Assembly: GCA_964610905.1 (NCBI GenBank)
Contig: CAZSYT010000128.1
Location: 1 to 6,040 of the forward strand
Length of the DNA stretch: 6,040 nt
Source: JAJZJT01 sp964610905
Lineage (GTDB): Bacteria > Actinomycetota > Acidimicrobiia > Acidimicrobiales > RAAP-2
Reading direction: 5' to 3'
Shown here: in pieces, positions 4,483 to 6,040 of the stretch
Layout: each line of letters begins with the position of its first letter
How positions within the stretch are numbered: position 1 is the first letter of the stretch
Translations under genes and position numbers: made by a program
Notes under the pieces: model-generated
Told to the model about the DNA's origin: nothing
Database searches by the model: none
What the model saw: the letters and a program-made list of their open reading frames with translations, nothing else

Positions 4483-5811
4483 TCACGCCGACCCACGGCC
4501 CCGGATGTCCCACCGTACCTGGTCCGTCAAGGTCGCAAGGGCGGCGCTGACCTCGACCGGCGGGGCAACCGGGTCGACGAGCCGGCGTGACGCCGCCGGC
4601 AGCAGGGACAGGTCGCCCCGGCAGCGTCCCTGCAGGAAGGCCAGCGGCTCCGGAGGCCGGCGGCGACGGCCGCGCTCCATCACGTGCTCGAGGACGGCCG
4701 CGAACCCCGGCGGGGGCTCCTCGTCGCGCAGTCCGAGGACGTCGCGGAGCCCGGGGCCACGGAAGACCTGCTTCGCACCGGGGAAGGTCGCCTTGCCGGT
4801 CGACAGCTTGGCCACGGGCCTGCCGTCGTACGAGACGAGCTTGTAGACGGAGTCGAGGTACGGTGCGTCGGCGGAGACGCCCAGACGGGTGCCGACGCCG
4901 GCCACGTCGACGGGGGCGCCGTCGGCGACGAGCCGGGCGAGGGCGTGCTCGTCGAGGTTCCCCGACACGACGATCGCCACCTTGGGCAGGCCCGCCTCGT
5001 CGAGGAGCCGGCGGGCCTCGACGGCGAGCGACGACAGGTCGCCGCTGTCGAGGCGGACCCCGGCACGGTCCTCCAGGTGGTGCTCCCGGATCACCTCGAT
5101 GGCGTGGCGGACGCCGTGCAGCGTGTCGTAGGTGTCCACCAGGAACGTCGTCCGCTCCGGGTGGTCGGCGGCGAAGGCCCGGAACGCGTCGGTCTCGTCG
5201 GTGAACGCCTCGACGTAGGAGTGCGCCATGGTGCCCGACGGAACGAGACCGTAGCGGCGGGCCGCCTCGACGTCGCTCGTGGCGCCGAACCCGGTGATGG
5301 CCGTGGCCCTCGCCACGGTGAGCGCCGCGTCGAGGCTCTGGGTCCGACGCATGCCGAACTCGACGAGCTCGATGCGACCCTGCGCGGCGACGACGCACCG
5401 GGCCGCCTTCGACGCAACGGTGGTAGCGAAGCCGACCGTGTTGAGCAGGACGGTCTCGACGAGCTGTGCCTCGGGCAGGGGTGCGGTGACCTCGAGGAGC
5501 GGCTCCTCGGCGAAGACCACCCTCCCCTCGGGAACGGCCCACACGTCGCCCGTGAAGCGCAGCGCGGCGAAGGCGGCGAGCTCGTCGTCGCCGAACCCTT
5601 GCGACGCCAGGTAGGTCAGGTCGCCCTCCTCGAAGCGGAGGTCCTCGAGGAACTCGAGCGCGTCCTCCAGGCCGGCGGCGACCAGGAAGCCCCGCTCCGG
5701 AGGCAGGCGCCTGACGAAGAGGCTGAAGGTGGCCGGGGCGGTCATGGCGCGGCGGAGGTAGCTCGAGGCCATAGTGAGCTCGTAGAGGTCGACGAGGAGG
5801 GCGCCAGCCAT
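4483..5811 (-). CDS. pncB: Nicotinate phosphoribosyltransferase
   Basis: Encodes 442 residues, the usual length. The enzyme joins nicotinate to PRPP with ATP hydrolysis to give nicotinate mononucleotide, the first step of the Preiss-Handler NAD salvage route, in the cytoplasm. Conserved parts in order: DLYELTMA (8-15), FVRRLPPERGFLVAAGL (32-48), EFGMRRTQ (151-158), GTMAHSYV (193-200) with the histidine that is phosphorylated in this family (H197), FLVDTYDT (223-230), RLDSGDL (253-259), VSGNLDE (282-288), GVGTRLG (305-311) and KLSTGKATFPGAKQVFR (335-351). All key residues are present. Start at ATG 5811 is chosen because conserved sequence begins there and GGGGA lies 10 nt upstream; a TTG at 5847 would add 12 unsupported residues. 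It stands alone: the only gene behind it is the TipA-like remnant, which begins right after the stop. No NAD-regulator operator was recognised. Confidence 0.96.
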   Translation of the reverse strand: MAGALLVDLYELTMASSYLRRAMTAPATFSLFVRRLPPERGFLVAAGLEDALEFLEDLRFEEGDLTYLASQGFGDDELAAFAALRFTGDVWAVPEGRVVFAEEPLLEVTAPLPEAQLVETVLLNTVGFATTVASKAARCVVAAQGRIELVEFGMRRTQSLDAALTVARATAITGFGATSDVEAARRYGLVPSGTMAHSYVEAFTDETDAFRAFAADHPERTTFLVDTYDTLHGVRHAIEVIREHHLEDRAGVRLDSGDLSSLAVEARRLLDEAGLPKVAIVVSGNLDEHALARLVADGAPVDVAGVGTRLGVSADAPYLDSVYKLVSYDGRPVAKLSTGKATFPGAKQVFRGPGLRDVLGLRDEEPPPGFAAVLEHVMERGRRRRPPEPLAFLQGRCRGDLSLLPAASRRLVDPVAPPVEVSAALATLTDQVRWDIRGRGSA

Positions 5812-5822
5812 GACGCCATGGT

Positions 5823-5835
5823 CCCCGACTCGGGG
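5823..5835 (-). promoter_or_regulatory. Inverted repeat covering the pncB Shine-Dalgarno
   Basis: CCCCGA-C-TCGGGG is a perfect inverted repeat. On the pncB mRNA the GGGG arm is the Shine-Dalgarno itself, 10 nt before the ATG. It can fold as a 4-bp GC stem with a 5-nt loop, which could mask the ribosome site, or serve as a protein-binding site on DNA. The structure is seen; function is inferred. Confidence 0.35.
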
Positions 5836-5861
5836 TGCGCCGGGCAACGACCGACCGACCT

Positions 5862-6040
5862 CTACGCTGTGCCCCCCGTCTCCAGCTGCGAGCTCCGGTC
5901 GCCGGTCGCCGGTCGCCAGTCGCCGGTCGCCGTCGGCGCACCGAGGGGCAGTCCGGGTCCGCCACCATCGGTGGTCGCCGGGCCACCGCGCGCTGGCTCA
6001 CCCTGAATCCACCGATCGAACTCGCGCGTGACCTGGGGGA
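5862..6040. other. Right-edge region upstream of pncB, no gene identified
   Basis: No recognisable protein is seen. The plus strand has TACGCT at 5863-5868, the same hexamer proposed as -10 for arsR and PAP2, and ends in GGGGGA at the window edge, which could be the Shine-Dalgarno of a rightward gene starting just outside. The minus strand has an open frame from the edge to a TAG at 5864-5862 (it includes REFDRWIQGEP and then the 7-bp repeats), which could be the tail of a leftward gene. Neither is supported enough to call. Confidence 0.25.
5896..5930. repeat. 7-bp tandem repeat, five copies
   Basis: CGGTCGC is repeated at 5896, 5903, 5910, 5917 (as CAGTCGC) and 5924, about 85-120 bp upstream of the pncB start. 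A short GACC-type repeat (5849-5860) lies between it and pncB. Copy number in such arrays is often variable. Confidence 0.9.

Noticed and set aside
4214..6001. Long minus-strand frame (595 codons) over pncB
   Set aside because: Alternate frame of pncB with Arg/Pro-rich composition. Only its last 30 or so codons (TipAS-like end) are meaningful and are reported in the remnant.
4684..6006. Plus-strand frame of 440 codons antisense to pncB
   Set aside because: Antisense shadow of an intact, well-conserved gene; no domain and no ribosome site.

Overview
The window is about 6 kb of very GC-rich DNA. Strong third-position G/C preference, GTG/TTG starts, promoters that sit almost on the start codon (leaderless-type) and the protein families present all suggest an actinobacterium; a lineage such as Acidimicrobiia is possible but cannot be settled from this sequence. 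No tRNA, rRNA, CRISPR array, transposase or integrase was recognised.

Layout. (1) 1-206, minus: the N-terminal part of an ArsR-family winged-helix regulator that runs off the left edge, with a leaderless-type promoter. (2) 367/420-824, plus: a MarR-family regulator whose 5' end looks frameshifted, overlapping (817-1437) a PPM/TIGR00027-type SAM methyltransferase that keeps both ends of the family but lacks the SAM-binding centre. (3) 1254-1528: three unrelated short tandem repeats (29, 16 and 15 bp units) followed by hairpins, between converging genes. (4) 1634-2176, minus: a stand-alone ChrB N-terminal-domain protein. (5) 2271-3032 and 3118-4170, plus: a PAP2-family membrane phosphatase and a PiT-superfamily anion permease with CysP-like features, divergent from chrB across a 94-bp promoter region that holds a candidate operator. 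(6) 4214-4476, minus: a severely deleted TipA-like MerR regulator. (7) 4483-5811, minus: an intact nicotinate phosphoribosyltransferase (pncB). (8) 5812-6040: pncB upstream region with a 7-bp minisatellite.

Function. The intact core is pncB (NAD salvage), the PAP2 phosphatase (probably undecaprenyl or other lipid pyrophosphate dephosphorylation at the outer membrane face), the anion permease (phosphate or sulfate) and the ChrB-like protein. The last two may be linked: chromate usually enters cells through sulfate carriers, and the permease resembles sulfate-type PiT relatives in its first signature motif. The most unusual aspect is that three genes (marR, methyltransferase, tipA-like) show small or large deletions with their outer ends kept, next to short GC-rich repeats. 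This is either a local decay zone or a sequencing/assembly artefact. No clearly new multi-gene system was found.
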